In this document: positions 38,859 through 48,269 of the stretch, one piece after another
Position numbering within the stretch: position 1 is the stretch's first letter
How the letters are laid out: each line of letters opens with the position of its first letter
NCBI GenBank assembly: GCA_020723805.1
Contig: DYID01000001.1
Coordinates: forward strand, 78,711 to 142,710
DNA from: Anaerolinea sp.
GTDB lineage: Bacteria > Chloroflexota > Anaerolineae > Anaerolineales > Villigracilaceae
Direction of reading: 5' to 3'
Length of the DNA: 64,000 nucleotides
Program-made: the position numbers and the translations under genes
The notes under the pieces: model-generated
The model's database searches: none
What the model saw: only the letters and a program-made list of their open reading frames with translations
What the model was told of the DNA's origin: nothing

Positions 38859-40478
38859 ATGATGTCCATAAAGCAGCCTATCCCTTCGAAACGCAAGAAG
38901 CATTCACCCGGCGCGCAGGCGAGTTCCTCTTCAGCGCGGCGTAAATCGTCCCTCGAAGAGGCGTTTGCCGAAAATGGCTTGGAATTGAACGGCAGTGGTC
39001 TGACGGAACTGGCGCTGATGGGGGAGGAGGGCGGCGACCCGGATGCAAGTCTGCTCGCACAGGAGGAGGATGTTCTCGAGGAAGACCTCGACCTGCACGA
39101 CCCGAAACTTGCCGCCGAACTATCCGAAGACCCGGTGCGTCTGTATCTGCGCGAAATCGGTCAGGTCAAACTGCTGGATGCCGACAGCGAATTCCGCCTG
39201 GCGACGATGATCGAAGCCAACCGCTTCGTCAGCGCCCTGCGCCGTCACCCGCCCCGCAAGGGGATGAGCGCTCCGCGTTCCATTTGTCATGCCATTCTTT
39301 CCGAACTGAAGACCTCGTGGGAACGCCTGAGGGAGGATGCCGAGCGTCTGCATCACGACACGCCCAACTTGGGCTTGATGCTCAGCGAGGCGCAAGCCCT
39401 GCGCGCCGGCTGGTCTTCGGATGCGCCCTCCTATCTGCGCGCCTTTCTGGACAACGGTAAATGGGGGAGAGACCCGCTGTGGGACGATTTTGCGCGGAAA
39501 GCCTACTCGGTTTTTCTCTGCCTCTATCTGCTCCCGTTCAATTATGCGGCATGGCTCCTGGGTCATATCAACAAAAAACATGAACTGCCCAGCCTGCGCA
39601 CCATGTCCAGCCGCCTGCCGGAGGATAAGGAAATTCTGGACGAACTCGAGCTCATCAAAAATCAGGCAAAGGAAGCGCATCAGGCGCTCATCCGCGCCAA
39701 CCTGCGGCTGGTGGTGAGTGTCGCCAAACGCTACCTCGGGCGCGGCATCAGTTTTCTCGACCTGATTCAGGAGGGCAATATCGGTCTTCTGCGGGCGGTC
39801 AGCAAGTTCGACCCGCGGCGCGGATTCAAATTCAGCACCTACGCCACCTGGTGGATTCGCCAGTCCATCAACCGTTCGATTGCCGAACAGGCGCGCACGA
39901 TCCGCATCCCGGTGCATCTGTTCGAATCCATCACACGCATCATGCGCGTCCAGCGCCAACTCACGCAGGAACTGGGGCGCGAACCCACCACCGAGGAAAT
40001 TGCCCTTGAAATCGGCTACCTGCCTGCCTCCGACGTGCAAGCCATCCTGCGCGCCCACGCCGAGAAGAAGCCGCTGCCGCCGGCGCTTCAACACAAACTG
40101 GAGACTGCCACCCGCAAAATTGACCGCATCCTCCGTTCGGCGGAAGAGCCGGTCTCCATTGACGGACCGGTGGGGGATGAAGATTCCAGTTCGCTGGGCG
40201 ATTTCATCGAGGACGAAGAAACCATCTCGCCGATGGACGCGGCGGCGCGTCAGATGCTGCGCGAGCAGATCCGCTCTGCTTTGACCTCCCTCGCCGACCG
40301 TGAACGGGAAGTCCTCGAAATGCGCTTCGGTCTCGTGGACGGGCAGGACCATACCCTCGAGGAGGTCAGCCGCTTCTTCGATGTGACCCGCGAGCGGATT
40401 CGCCAAATCGAAGCGAAAGCCCTGCGCAAACTGCGGCACCCCTCGCGCAGCAAGACGCTGAGGGAGTATTTGGGGTAA
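38859..40478 (+). CDS. rpoD: Principal RNA polymerase sigma factor (RpoD/SigA type)
   Basis: I take the ATG at 38859 (539 residues). An acidic, disordered N terminus (about 1-85) is followed by region 1.2 ([16 protein letters not shown]). A non-conserved insertion of about 130 residues lies between 1.2 and region 2. Region 2 includes [28 protein letters not shown] and the -10-reading helix [20 protein letters not shown]. Region 3 and region 4.2 ([20 protein letters not shown]) complete it. It recognises standard TTGACA/TATAAT promoters, consistent with the TATAAT boxes seen throughout the window. It probably shares a transcript with dnaG. The insertion is a family feature rather than a defect. 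Confidence 0.95.
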   Translation: MMSIKQPIPSKRKKHSPGAQASSSSARRKSSLEEAFAENGLELNGSGLTELALMGEEGGDPDASLLAQEEDVLEEDLDLHDPKLAAELSEDPVRLYLREIGQVKLLDADSEFRLATMIEANRFVSALRRHPPRKGMSAPRSICHAILSELKTSWERLREDAERLHHDTPNLGLMLSEAQALRAGWSSDAPSYLRAFLDNGKWGRDPLWDDFARKAYSVFLCLYLLPFNYAAWLLGHINKKHELPSLRTMSSRLPEDKEILDELELIKNQAKEAHQALIRANLRLVVSVAKRYLGRGISFLDLIQEGNIGLLRAVSKFDPRRGFKFSTYATWWIRQSINRSIAEQARTIRIPVHLFESITRIMRVQRQLTQELGREPTTEEIALEIGYLPASDVQAILRAHAEKKPLPPALQHKLETATRKIDRILRSAEEPVSIDGPVGDEDSSSLGDFIEDEETISPMDAAARQMLREQIRSALTSLADREREVLEMRFGLVDGQDHTLEEVSRFFDVTRERIRQIEAKALRKLRHPSRSKTLREYLG

Positions 40479-40595
40479 TTTCGTTTTTGCTATTGGGGGA
40501 ATTGGTATGCTTTGTCAATTCTTGTGGCAATATGACGAATATCACCAATTTTGTGAAAAGAGGCACTTTTCCTAGCCCCTGAAAAACACTTATGT

Positions 40596-40601
40596 TATAC
40601 T
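40596..40601 (+). promoter_or_regulatory. Putative -10 box (TATACT) of the nuo operon
   Basis: TATACT lies 81 bp before nuoA, in a 204-bp gap that otherwise has no gene. The leader contains a small hairpin around tttcccggaaaatatcgggact. A GAGGTG site precedes nuoA. Confidence 0.45.
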
Positions 40602-40682
40602 TTGCCGAACGTGCGAGAAAGCACAAACTCCGTCCATGAGGGCGTTTTCCCGGAAAATATCGGGACTTCGTGAGGTGCCAAA

Positions 40683-41036
40683 ATGCTCGAATACGTTGCA
40701 ATTGCGTTGTTGATCGCACTGGCGTTGGTGGTTGCTCTGGCTGCGATCGGTTTGGGGTATCTGTTCGGTCCACGGAAACAATCTGCGGTAAAAGCCCAGC
40801 CTTATGAATCGGGCATCAACCCGTTCGGTGAAGGGACGCGGCGTATGCCCGTCCGCTTCTATTTGATTGCGGTGTTGTTCATCCTCTTCGATATCGAAGT
40901 GGTGTTCTTTTTGCCGTGGGCAATCGCTTTTCGTCAGTTGGGGTTGTTCGGACTGATCGAAATGGTTCTCTTCATTGTCATCTTACTGGTTGGTTATATT
41001 TACGCTTGGAAGAAAGGAGCCTTGGAATGGGAGTAG
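40683..41036 (+). CDS. nuoA: NADH-quinone oxidoreductase subunit A
   Basis: The 117-residue membrane subunit has three helices (about 5-28, 60-80 and 88-110). The conserved [11 protein letters not shown] loop and the [15 protein letters not shown] segment are NuoA hallmarks; this loop helps couple quinone reduction to proton pumping. It is first of the nuo cluster and overlaps nuoB by 10 bp. Length is normal. The arrangement A-B-C-D-E starts as in most bacterial operons. Confidence 0.95.
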   Translation: MLEYVAIALLIALALVVALAAIGLGYLFGPRKQSAVKAQPYESGINPFGEGTRRMPVRFYLIAVLFILFDIEVVFFLPWAIAFRQLGLFGLIEMVLFIVILLVGYIYAWKKGALEWE

Positions 41037-41509
41037 AACAAAAACTCGGCAATATGGGCATTGTGACCGCCAAGCTCGAGGACGCGGTCAACTGGGCACG
41101 CACGAATGCCATGTGGCCCATGTTGTTCGGTCTTGCCTGCTGCGCCATTGAGATGATGGCGGCGCAGGCTTCGCATTATGACATGAGCCGCTTCGGCATG
41201 GAACTGATGCGCGCCAGCCCGCGCCAATCGGACCTGATGATTGTCGCCGGACGCCTCTCGCGCAAGATGGCGCCCGTGCTTCGCCGCCTGTACGACCAGA
41301 TGCCCGAGCCCAAGTGGGTCATTGCCATGGGCGACTGCGCCTCCTGCGGCGGCGTCTTCAACAATTATGCCCTGGTGCAGGGGGTGGATGAAATCGTCCC
41401 GGTGGATGTGTTCGTGGCGGGCTGCCCGCCGCGCCCGGAAGCGTTGATTCACGGCATCATCACCCTGTACGAGAAAGTCAAAGGGGAGAAGTTTGTAGCA
41501 CCGACTTAA
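41027..41509 (+). CDS. nuoB: NADH-quinone oxidoreductase subunit B
   Basis: I choose the ATG at 41027 (160 residues), with AAAGGAG upstream. The four Cys that hold the terminal 4Fe-4S cluster N2 are present: the CC pair in LACCAIEMM (38-39), one in MGDCASCGG and one in VAGCPPRPE. Electrons pass from N2 to quinone here, at the NuoB/NuoD interface. The last residues VAPT and the TAA stop lie in a palindrome (caccgacttaagtcggcg), so the C terminus was probably remodelled by a repeat. The body is otherwise typical. Confidence 0.95.
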   Translation: MGVEQKLGNMGIVTAKLEDAVNWARTNAMWPMLFGLACCAIEMMAAQASHYDMSRFGMELMRASPRQSDLMIVAGRLSRKMAPVLRRLYDQMPEPKWVIAMGDCASCGGVFNNYALVQGVDEIVPVDVFVAGCPPRPEALIHGIITLYEKVKGEKFVAPT

Positions 41510-41523
41510 GTCGGCGCTGCGGG
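41498..41523. repeat. Palindrome overlapping the nuoB stop
   Basis: gcaccgacttaagtcggcgctgc is an inverted repeat (ccgactt/aagtcgg) that includes the TAA stop of nuoB. Confidence 0.6.
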
Positions 41524-41531
41524 GTAGTTTT

Positions 41532-42044
41532 ATGGATCAAAAACTCGAACCCATCGTAAAGGCTTTGCAGGAACAATTCGCCGCAACTTATGAAGAGTTT
41601 CGCGGCGAAGTGCATGTCTTCGTCGCCGCCGAACAAATCGTCGAGGCGTTGACCCTCTTGCGCGACAAATTCGACTTCGAAATGCTCTCGACGATCACCG
41701 CCTCCGACTATTACCCGCAGAGGTCGCCGCGTTTTCACGTCATCTACCAACTCTCGTCGCTGGCGAAAAATGTCACGGTGCAGTTGAGAGTCCCGGTAAA
41801 CGGCGACCAGCCCAAGGTCCTGACCGCGACGCGCGTGTACGAAACGGCGAACTGGCGCGAGCGCGAGGTCTTCGACATGTTCGGCATCGAGTTCGAAGGT
41901 CATCCCGATCCGCGCCGCATTCTGATGCCCGAAGACACGGAGGGACATCCCCTGCGGAAGGACTTCCCGCTCGGCTACGAGGAGCCGCAGTTCACCTTCA
42001 ACTTCGAAGAGATTGACCTGCGCAAACCGTACGCAAAGGAATAA
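41532..42044 (+). CDS. nuoC: NADH-quinone oxidoreductase subunit C
   Basis: The 170-residue soluble peripheral-arm subunit (30-kDa subunit type) has the conserved WREREVFDMFGIEFEGHPDPRRILMPEDTEGHPLRKDFPLGYEEP block. This block binds at the NuoB/NuoD interface. It is a separate protein, not fused to NuoD as in E. coli. Spacing to nuoD is 2 bp. It carries no cofactor. Confidence 0.95.
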   Translation: MDQKLEPIVKALQEQFAATYEEFRGEVHVFVAAEQIVEALTLLRDKFDFEMLSTITASDYYPQRSPRFHVIYQLSSLAKNVTVQLRVPVNGDQPKVLTATRVYETANWREREVFDMFGIEFEGHPDPRRILMPEDTEGHPLRKDFPLGYEEPQFTFNFEEIDLRKPYAKE

Positions 42045-42046
42045 GC

Positions 42047-43276
42047 ATGACCCAGATCGAAGAAGTCAACTACGAACAATACCGCCATCTGGTTTCGGAA
42101 CGCGCCTTCACCGGCGAAACCATGCTGCTCAACATGGGACCGCAGCACCCGTCCACGCACGGCGTGCTACGCCTCCTGCTCGAACTGGACGGCGAGGTCA
42201 TCGTCAACGCCGTGCCCGACATCGGCTTCCTGCACACCGGCGTCGAAAAGAACATGGAAGCCAAGACCTACCTCAAAGCCGAGGTCATGTCGGACCGCCT
42301 CGATTACATGAACAACTTGGGCAACAACCTTGCCTACTGTATGGCGGTCGAAAAACTGGTGGAGCTCGACGTGCCGCCGCGCGCCCAAGCCCTGCGTGTG
42401 ATTTTAGTGGAGTTGCAGCGCATCGCCTCGCATCTGGTCTGGATCGGCACCTTCGGTCTCGACTTGGCGGCGATGTCCGTGTTCCTCTATGCCTTCCGCG
42501 AGCGCGAACAAATCCTCGACATCTTCGAGTTGTGTTCCGGTCAGCGCATGATGACGACCTTCATTCGCCCGGGCGGTTTGTGGCGCGATGTGCCGGTGGA
42601 ATTCGAGACGGCGGTGCGCAACTTCCTCAAAATCTTCCCGAAGCGGGTGGACGAATACGAAGCCCTGTTGACCAAAAACCCGCTCTTTCTGGACCGTCTG
42701 CTGGGCATCGGCAAACTGGACGCCGCCACCGCCCTGCAGCACGGCGTGACCGGTCCCATGCTGCGCGCCTCGGGCGTGAAGTGGGACCTGCGCAAAGCCC
42801 GCCCCTACATGGGCTACGAGCAGTACGATTTCGACATCCCCGTCCGCACCGAGGGCGACACGTATGCCCGCTACCTCGTCCGCGTGCAGGAATTCCGCGA
42901 GTCCATGAAGATCATCGAGCAGGCGCTGAACAAACTGCCGATGGGACCCGTGCGCAGCGACAACCGCAAATTCGTCCCGCCGCCGCGCTCCGAGATTGGC
43001 GTGAGCATGGAGGCGCTCATCCACCACTTCAAATTGTGGACGGAAGGTTTTTCCGCCCCCAAAGGTTCGGTGTACAGCGCGGTCGAATCGCCGCGCGGCG
43101 AACTGGGCGTGTACCTCGAAGGCGATGGCGGACCCAAACCGCACCGTGTCCACTGGCGCACACCATCCTTTAGCAACCTGTCGGTTGTGCCGAAACTCGT
43201 CAAAGGACATCTGGTGGCAGACTTGGTCGCCATCCTTGCCTCCACCGACATTGTGCTCGGAGATATTGACCGATGA
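42047..43276 (+). CDS. nuoD: NADH-quinone oxidoreductase subunit D
   Basis: The 409-residue 49-kDa-type subunit forms the quinone pocket with NuoB. Visible family blocks include MGPQHPSTHGVLRLLLELDGE, DIGFLHTGVEKNME, the LGNNLAYC stretch and the C-terminal VVPKLVKGHLVADLVAILASTDIVLGDIDR. The His and Tyr of the quinone site are in the HPSTHG block and the SHLVWIGTF neighbourhood. It is coupled to nuoE by ATGA. It lacks the NiFe-hydrogenase Cys pairs of its ancestor, as expected. Confidence 0.95.
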   Translation: MTQIEEVNYEQYRHLVSERAFTGETMLLNMGPQHPSTHGVLRLLLELDGEVIVNAVPDIGFLHTGVEKNMEAKTYLKAEVMSDRLDYMNNLGNNLAYCMAVEKLVELDVPPRAQALRVILVELQRIASHLVWIGTFGLDLAAMSVFLYAFREREQILDIFELCSGQRMMTTFIRPGGLWRDVPVEFETAVRNFLKIFPKRVDEYEALLTKNPLFLDRLLGIGKLDAATALQHGVTGPMLRASGVKWDLRKARPYMGYEQYDFDIPVRTEGDTYARYLVRVQEFRESMKIIEQALNKLPMGPVRSDNRKFVPPPRSEIGVSMEALIHHFKLWTEGFSAPKGSVYSAVESPRGELGVYLEGDGGPKPHRVHWRTPSFSNLSVVPKLVKGHLVADLVAILASTDIVLGDIDR

Positions 43277-43770
43277 GCCTGGCTGAAAAATACCCCAAAG
43301 AAGTGAAGCAAATCCTTGCCAAATACCCGCCGGAGCACAAGCGCTCGGCGGTTATGCCGCTGCTTTACCTTGCCCAGCGCGAGGAAGGCTATATCACCAA
43401 AGCCGCCATGCAAGACATCGCCCGAATGCTCGACATCAGCGAGACCGATGTCGCCTCCATCGTCGGCTTTTACACCCTCTACCACGACAAGAAAGAGGGC
43501 AAGTACCGCATGCAGGTTTGCACCGACCTGCCGTGTGCCCTGCGCGGGGCGGATGAATTCCTCGACAACCTGTGTGCCAACCTGGGCATCAAAGTCGGCG
43601 AGACGACACCGGATGGTGTCATCACCCTCGAAGCAGTCATGTGCCTCGCCGCCTGCGACAAGGCTCCCGTGTTCCAAACGCAGGGACCCGACGGCATCAA
43701 ATATCACGAGAACATGACCGTGGATAAGACGATGGAACTCATCGAAGCGCTCAGGAAAAGTAGTGCTTGA
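43273..43770 (+). CDS. nuoE: NADH-quinone oxidoreductase subunit E
   Basis: The 165-residue thioredoxin-fold subunit carries the 2Fe-2S cluster N1a. The Cys ligands are in VCTDLPCALRG and VMCLAACDKAP, in the expected C-x4-C and C-x3-C spacing. It sits with NuoF at the NADH-oxidising tip. Translation is coupled to nuoD. The next nuo gene (nuoF) is 731 bp away because two toxin-antitoxin-like genes intervene. Confidence 0.94.
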   Translation: MSLAEKYPKEVKQILAKYPPEHKRSAVMPLLYLAQREEGYITKAAMQDIARMLDISETDVASIVGFYTLYHDKKEGKYRMQVCTDLPCALRGADEFLDNLCANLGIKVGETTPDGVITLEAVMCLAACDKAPVFQTQGPDGIKYHENMTVDKTMELIEALRKSSA

Positions 43771-43776
43771 AGCAGC

Positions 43777-44187
43777 ATGAGGTCGAGTGTGAGCGAAAAG
43801 CCGAAAATCAACGTCGAAAAGCATATCGCCTATTGGCGCGATGGCGCGTTGGAAGTATGGAAGGATGTGGATCATTCTATGAGCGGCAGGCGGATCGCCT
43901 TTGCATTATTCGCTGCCCACCTTGCTCTTGAAAAGGCGTTGAAGGCGCATGTTGTAAAGCAGACAAAGAATTTGCCTCCCATGATTCACAATTTGATGGC
44001 GCTCGCTAACCTCGCAAACCTAAAACTGCCGTCGAAGTATGCATTGTCTTTGGTCGAATTGAACCCCATGAACATTGTTGCCCGTTATCCCGGTGAAACT
44101 GTAGGGCAGATACCTTCTTTCGAACAGGCTGCAGACATGGTAAAGCGCGCAAAGGAAGTATTGGAATGGTTGATCAAAAAATTGTGA
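43777..44187 (+). CDS. HEPN-domain protein of a HEPN-MNT pair
   Basis: The 136-residue helical protein matches the HEPN family. It has an N-terminal YWRDGALEVWKDVDHSMSGRR region and the helix FALFAAHLALEKALKAH, which is the A-H-L-x-x-E-K-x-x-K-A signature. A Y-P-containing ARYPGE near residue 108 is frequent in this family. In HEPN-MNT modules the HEPN protein is an RNase toxin, neutralised by the partner nucleotidyltransferase through AMPylation. It starts 6 bp after nuoE and overlaps the MNT gene by 22 bp. Placement inside the nuo cluster is unusual. GC content is lower here than in the flanking nuo genes, suggesting transfer. Confidence 0.85.
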   Translation: MRSSVSEKPKINVEKHIAYWRDGALEVWKDVDHSMSGRRIAFALFAAHLALEKALKAHVVKQTKNLPPMIHNLMALANLANLKLPSKYALSLVELNPMNIVARYPGETVGQIPSFEQAADMVKRAKEVLEWLIKKL

Positions 44188-44495
44188 AATCCGTTCAAAA
44201 ATATCTTGAGTTTGTCAAACGAAAAAGGATCCCTGTCAAATACGGGGTTTTGTTTGGCTCTTATGCGAGAAATCAACAGCATACGTGGAGCGATATTGAT
44301 TTATTGGTTGTCTCGCCGTTGTATGATAAGCGCCGCACTTACAAGGACATGGTGAAATTGTGGCGCATTGCCGCGGAAACGGATGTCCGCATCGAACCAA
44401 TACCGGTTGGCGAAAAGCAATTCGAAGAGGACGATTCAAACTTAATTATCGAAATTGCCCGCCGCGAAGGAAAAATCATTCCTCTCGCAGAATAG
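44166..44495 (+). CDS. MNT-type nucleotidyltransferase (antitoxin) of a HEPN-MNT pair
   Basis: The 109-residue protein has the minimal nucleotidyltransferase core: the GSYARNQQHTWSDIDLLVV motif (GS-x9-10-DxD) near residues 32-50, and a third acidic residue in DVRIEPI. In characterised HEPN-MNT systems this protein AMPylates the HEPN toxin. It overlaps the HEPN gene by 22 bp, an order (HEPN first) seen in many such pairs. nuoF starts 6 bp after its stop. Codon use is visibly AT-richer than in the nuo genes, which supports separate origin. Confidence 0.88.
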   Translation: MVDQKIVKSVQKYLEFVKRKRIPVKYGVLFGSYARNQQHTWSDIDLLVVSPLYDKRRTYKDMVKLWRIAAETDVRIEPIPVGEKQFEEDDSNLIIEIARREGKIIPLAE

Positions 44496-44501
44496 AGACC
44501 T

Positions 44502-45752
44502 ATGGCACATATTCTCTTACGGCATCGGGATATTCCCGACATTCACAAACTCGAAGTCTATAAAAAGAACGGCGGCTTTGCCGCGTTCCAGAACGCGGTC
44601 ACCAGGATGAAGCCCAACGAGGTGACCGAGGTGGTCAAGAACTCCGGCCTGCGCGGACGCGGAGGCGCCGGCTTCCCCACCGGCATGAAGTGGTCGTTCA
44701 TTGACAACAAAAACTGGCCCCATTACGTGGTGGCAAACGCCGACGAATCCGAGCCGGGCACCTTCAAAGACCGCGAAATCATGGAAAGCAACCCCTTCCA
44801 ATTTCTGGAAGGAGTCGCCATTGCCTCCTATGCCGTTGGCGCAAATGCGGCGTATGTGTACCTGCGCGGCGAATTCTGGCAGATTGCCGCCTTCCTCGAT
44901 GAGAAAATCGCGGAGATGGAAGCGGCGGGATACCTCGGCAAAAACCTCTTCGGCACCGATTACTCCCTCAAAATCTACACCCACCTCGGCGCCGGCGCCT
45001 ACATTTGCGGCGAAGAGACCGCCATGCTCGAATCCATCGAAGGCAAACGCGGACAGCCGCGCGTGCGTCCGCCGTTCCCGCCTTCCTACGGTCTCTATGG
45101 CAAGCCCACCATCGTCAACAACGTCGAGACGCTTACCAACGTCCCGCTCATCCTTGCCAACGGCGCGGAGTGGTACAAATCCATGGGCACCGCCGACAGC
45201 GCCGGCGTGAAAATCTTCTCGCTTTCGGGGCGTGTGCGCAAGCCTGGCAACTACGAACTGCCCTTCGGCACGACCTTCCGCGAACTCATCTACACCTACG
45301 GCGGCGGCGTGCAGGATTCCCGCAAGGTCAAAGCCATCATGCCGGCGGGCGCCTCCTCCTCTCTCATTCTGGTGGACGACGAAAAAGTCCTCGACACCCC
45401 GATGGATTACGCCTCCGTCCGCACCCTCGGCGCGGACCTCGGCTCCGCCTCGGTCATCGTCATAGACGACACCGTCTCGATGGACTGGCTCATCAATAAG
45501 ACCGTCCACTTCTTCCGCCATGAATCGTGCGGCAAATGCACTCCCTGCCGCGAAGGCACTTACTGGATGTCGCACCTCACCGAACGCATCCACGAAGGAC
45601 GCGCCACCCGCGCCGATGTGGATTTGCTGTTGAATGTGGCAAAACAAATGCAGGGCAAATGTCTGTGTGCGCTCGGCGAGTTTTCCACCATGGCGGTCGT
45701 GACCGGCATCGAACGCTTCCGGCAGGATTTCGACAAGGTAGTAAAAGCATAA
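44502..45752 (+). CDS. nuoF: NADH-quinone oxidoreductase subunit F
   Basis: The 416-residue NADH-binding subunit carries FMN and the 4Fe-4S cluster N3. The family motifs are GLRGRGGAGFPTGMKW (about 50-65; NADH/FMN), GAGAYICGEETAML (FMN), and ESCGKCTPCREGT plus a later Cys in GKCLCALGEF (cluster N3). It takes hydride from NADH and feeds N3. It starts only 6 bp after the MNT gene, so it must be read through from that module or from an unseen promoter inside it. Length is typical. Confidence 0.95.
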   Translation: MAHILLRHRDIPDIHKLEVYKKNGGFAAFQNAVTRMKPNEVTEVVKNSGLRGRGGAGFPTGMKWSFIDNKNWPHYVVANADESEPGTFKDREIMESNPFQFLEGVAIASYAVGANAAYVYLRGEFWQIAAFLDEKIAEMEAAGYLGKNLFGTDYSLKIYTHLGAGAYICGEETAMLESIEGKRGQPRVRPPFPPSYGLYGKPTIVNNVETLTNVPLILANGAEWYKSMGTADSAGVKIFSLSGRVRKPGNYELPFGTTFRELIYTYGGGVQDSRKVKAIMPAGASSSLILVDDEKVLDTPMDYASVRTLGADLGSASVIVIDDTVSMDWLINKTVHFFRHESCGKCTPCREGTYWMSHLTERIHEGRATRADVDLLLNVAKQMQGKCLCALGEFSTMAVVTGIERFRQDFDKVVKA

Positions 45753-45760
45753 GGTTTTGC

Positions 45761-45784
45761 GTAACGGACGGTCTCTTCCGTCCG
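45761..45784. repeat. Hairpin between nuoF and nuoG
   Basis: cggacgg/ccgtccg with a 6-nt loop lies in the 69-bp gap. There is no T-run, so it may be an mRNA-stabilising or processing element rather than a terminator. Confidence 0.45.
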
Positions 45785-45821
45785 CCGTGCCAGAGAGCGC
45801 GGAATACGCACAGGAATGTTT

Positions 45822-48269
45822 ATGGCAAAACAAGTCACCTTAACCATTGATGGAAAACAGGTCACCGTCCCCGAAGGGACGCTCGTGGCGGATGCCGCCA
45901 AGATGGCGGGTATAGATATTCCCGTTTTCTGTCATCACCCCAAACTCGAACCGGTCGGCATGTGCCGCATGTGCCTGGTGGAAATCGGGCGCCCTGTGCG
46001 CGACCGCGCCACCGGACAGTTCGTAATGGAAAACGGCGCGCCGAAAATCCAATTCATGCCCAAACTCGAAACCGCCTGCACCAACAAGGTCGAGGAAGGC
46101 ATGGTGGTGTTGACCCGCTCGCAGAAGGCGGTGGAGGGACAGAAAGGCACCATCGAATTTCTGCTCACCTCGCATCCGCTCGACTGCCCCATCTGCGATA
46201 AGGGCGGCGAATGCCCGCTTCAAAACCTGACCGTGGCTTACGGTCCCGGCAAGAGCCGCTTCCTCTACGACGAAAAGATGCACCTCGACAAGCAGGTGCC
46301 GCTGGGCGAACTCATCTGGCTCGACCGCGAACGCTGCATCCAGTGCGCGCGCTGTATCCGCTTTCAGAACGAGATTGCCGGGGACCCGGTCATCGGCTTC
46401 GACGAGCGCGGACGCGCCACCCAAATCGTCTCTTTCTCGGACCCCGGATTTGATTCGGTTTTCTCCGGCAACACCACCGACATCTGCCCGGTCGGCGCGT
46501 TGACCACTTCGGACTTCCGCTTCGGTGCGCGCCCCTGGGAGTTGCAGGCGCACGCTTCCATCTGCACGCAATGTCCCGTCGGCTGCAACACCACACTGAA
46601 CACGCGCCGCGAGGCAAAGTCGGGCGGGCGGATCGTAGTCAAGCGCGTCATGCCGCGCCAGAACGAGGACGTAAACGAAATCTGGATCTGCGACAAGGGA
46701 CGCTTCGCCTATCATTACACGGAAGGGAAGCAGCGCCTGACCCGTCCCATGATCCGCAAGGACGGCAAACTCACACGCGCCTCTTGGGACGCCGCCACCA
46801 AACTCGCCGCCGAAAACTTCCAAAAGGCAAAGAAGAACTTCGTCATTCTGGCTTCGGGCAGGCTCTCCAACGAAGATTTGTTCAACCTGAAATCGCTCGC
46901 CGAACATGCGGACGGCAAGGCTTACATCTATTCACACATGGGCGGCGGCGAACTGACCTCGCTGGTGGGGGTGGGGGAGGGGACGAACTTCGGCAGCATG
47001 GGCGCGGGGACGACGATTGTCGTCGTTGCCTCTGATTTGTATGAAGAGGCGCCCGTCTGGTATCTGCGCATCAAACAGGCGGCGGCGCGCGGCGCAAACC
47101 TGATTGTGATGAACGCCCGCGAAACCAAACTCGATCGCTACGCTTCGTTCACCGTCCGTTATGCCTATGGCGACGAGGTCAAAGCCGTGAGCGACCTCGC
47201 CAAAAAAGGCAAAATCGGCGACACGTTCCTGAAATCGGAGAACGCCGTCATCCTGTATGGCAGCGACGGCTTGGGTGTTTCCGGCTCCGCGGCGCTTGCC
47301 TCCGCCTGCGCCAAACTCCTGCACGATAACGGCTTCACCGGCAGACCTAACAACGGTCTCATCGGCGTGTGGGGGCGCGCCAACGACCAGGGCGCTTGGG
47401 AGATGGGCTTCGAGGTGGAGGAAGACCTGGCGAAGGCGTTCAAGGGCAAGACCGTGTACATTGCCGGCGCCGACCCCGTGGCAGACGACCCGAAACTGGC
47501 AAAGGCGCTCGAAGGTGCGGAGTTCGTTGCCGTACAGGATGTGATGACCACCGCCACCACCGAAATCGCGGATGTCGTCCTGCCGGCGCAGGCGTTCACC
47601 GAACGCGAAGGGACGCTGACTTCAGGAGAGCGGCGGGTGCAGCGCTTTTATCCTGCCGTCCCGGTGACGGGCGAAGCAAAGGCGGATTTTGCCATCACCT
47701 CGCAGATTGCCCGTCACATGGGCATCGTCCTGGAGGGGACGTCGGTCTCGGCGGTGTTCGATATTCTGGCGGCGTCGGTCAAATCGTTCGAAGGCTTGAC
47801 CTATGCCAGACTGGCGGAAGTCCGCCCGCAGTGGCCCATCGTCGGGCGCAGTGACCTGTATTACGGCGGCACGACCTACGAGAACACGCAGGGCATGGGC
47901 GCACAGTTGTCGGCGGCGGCAGGGCGCGGGGAAAAGGTGAGCATCCCCAAGGTCGAGAAAGAAGCGCTTGTCCGTCCCAAGGAGAAGGAATTGCTGGCGG
48001 TGCCGGTCACGAAGTTGTATGACCGCGGCACGACCATCCTGCCTTCGGAGTTGCTGCATGAGCGCATCGGCGAGGCAAAGGTCATCCTGCATCCTGAGAC
48101 GGCGAAGAGCCTGGGCGTGGAGGAAGATCAGAAAGTGAGCGTCAGTTTCAACGGCGTGAATGGCGAAGCGGCGGTGAAATTGACCGACACGATTTCTGTG
48201 GGCGTGGCGCTGATTCCCCGTTCGATGGGGCTGGCGATCCGTGAACCTGTGGCAGTGAAGGTGAAATGA
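45822..48269 (+). CDS. nuoG: NADH-quinone oxidoreductase subunit G
   Basis: I choose the ATG at 45822 (815 residues), 7 bp after AGGA; an ATG two codons earlier is possible. The N-terminal 2Fe-2S ferredoxin-like domain has FCHHPKLEPVGMCRMC. CPICDKGGECPLQNL and RCIQCARC bind further clusters. The molybdopterin-family fold starts with CTQCPVGCNTTLNTRR near residue 250. It conducts electrons from NuoEF to NuoB via NuoI. The C-terminal molybdopterin-oxidoreductase-like half is longer than in some species but intact. It is coupled to nuoH by ATGA. Confidence 0.94.
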   Translation: MAKQVTLTIDGKQVTVPEGTLVADAAKMAGIDIPVFCHHPKLEPVGMCRMCLVEIGRPVRDRATGQFVMENGAPKIQFMPKLETACTNKVEEGMVVLTRSQKAVEGQKGTIEFLLTSHPLDCPICDKGGECPLQNLTVAYGPGKSRFLYDEKMHLDKQVPLGELIWLDRERCIQCARCIRFQNEIAGDPVIGFDERGRATQIVSFSDPGFDSVFSGNTTDICPVGALTTSDFRFGARPWELQAHASICTQCPVGCNTTLNTRREAKSGGRIVVKRVMPRQNEDVNEIWICDKGRFAYHYTEGKQRLTRPMIRKDGKLTRASWDAATKLAAENFQKAKKNFVILASGRLSNEDLFNLKSLAEHADGKAYIYSHMGGGELTSLVGVGEGTNFGSMGAGTTIVVVASDLYEEAPVWYLRIKQAAARGANLIVMNARETKLDRYASFTVRYAYGDEVKAVSDLAKKGKIGDTFLKSENAVILYGSDGLGVSGSAALASACAKLLHDNGFTGRPNNGLIGVWGRANDQGAWEMGFEVEEDLAKAFKGKTVYIAGADPVADDPKLAKALEGAEFVAVQDVMTTATTEIADVVLPAQAFTEREGTLTSGERRVQRFYPAVPVTGEAKADFAITSQIARHMGIVLEGTSVSAVFDILAASVKSFEGLTYARLAEVRPQWPIVGRSDLYYGGTTYENTQGMGAQLSAAAGRGEKVSIPKVEKEALVRPKEKELLAVPVTKLYDRGTTILPSELLHERIGEAKVILHPETAKSLGVEEDQKVSVSFNGVNGEAAVKLTDTISVGVALIPRSMGLAIREPVAVKVK

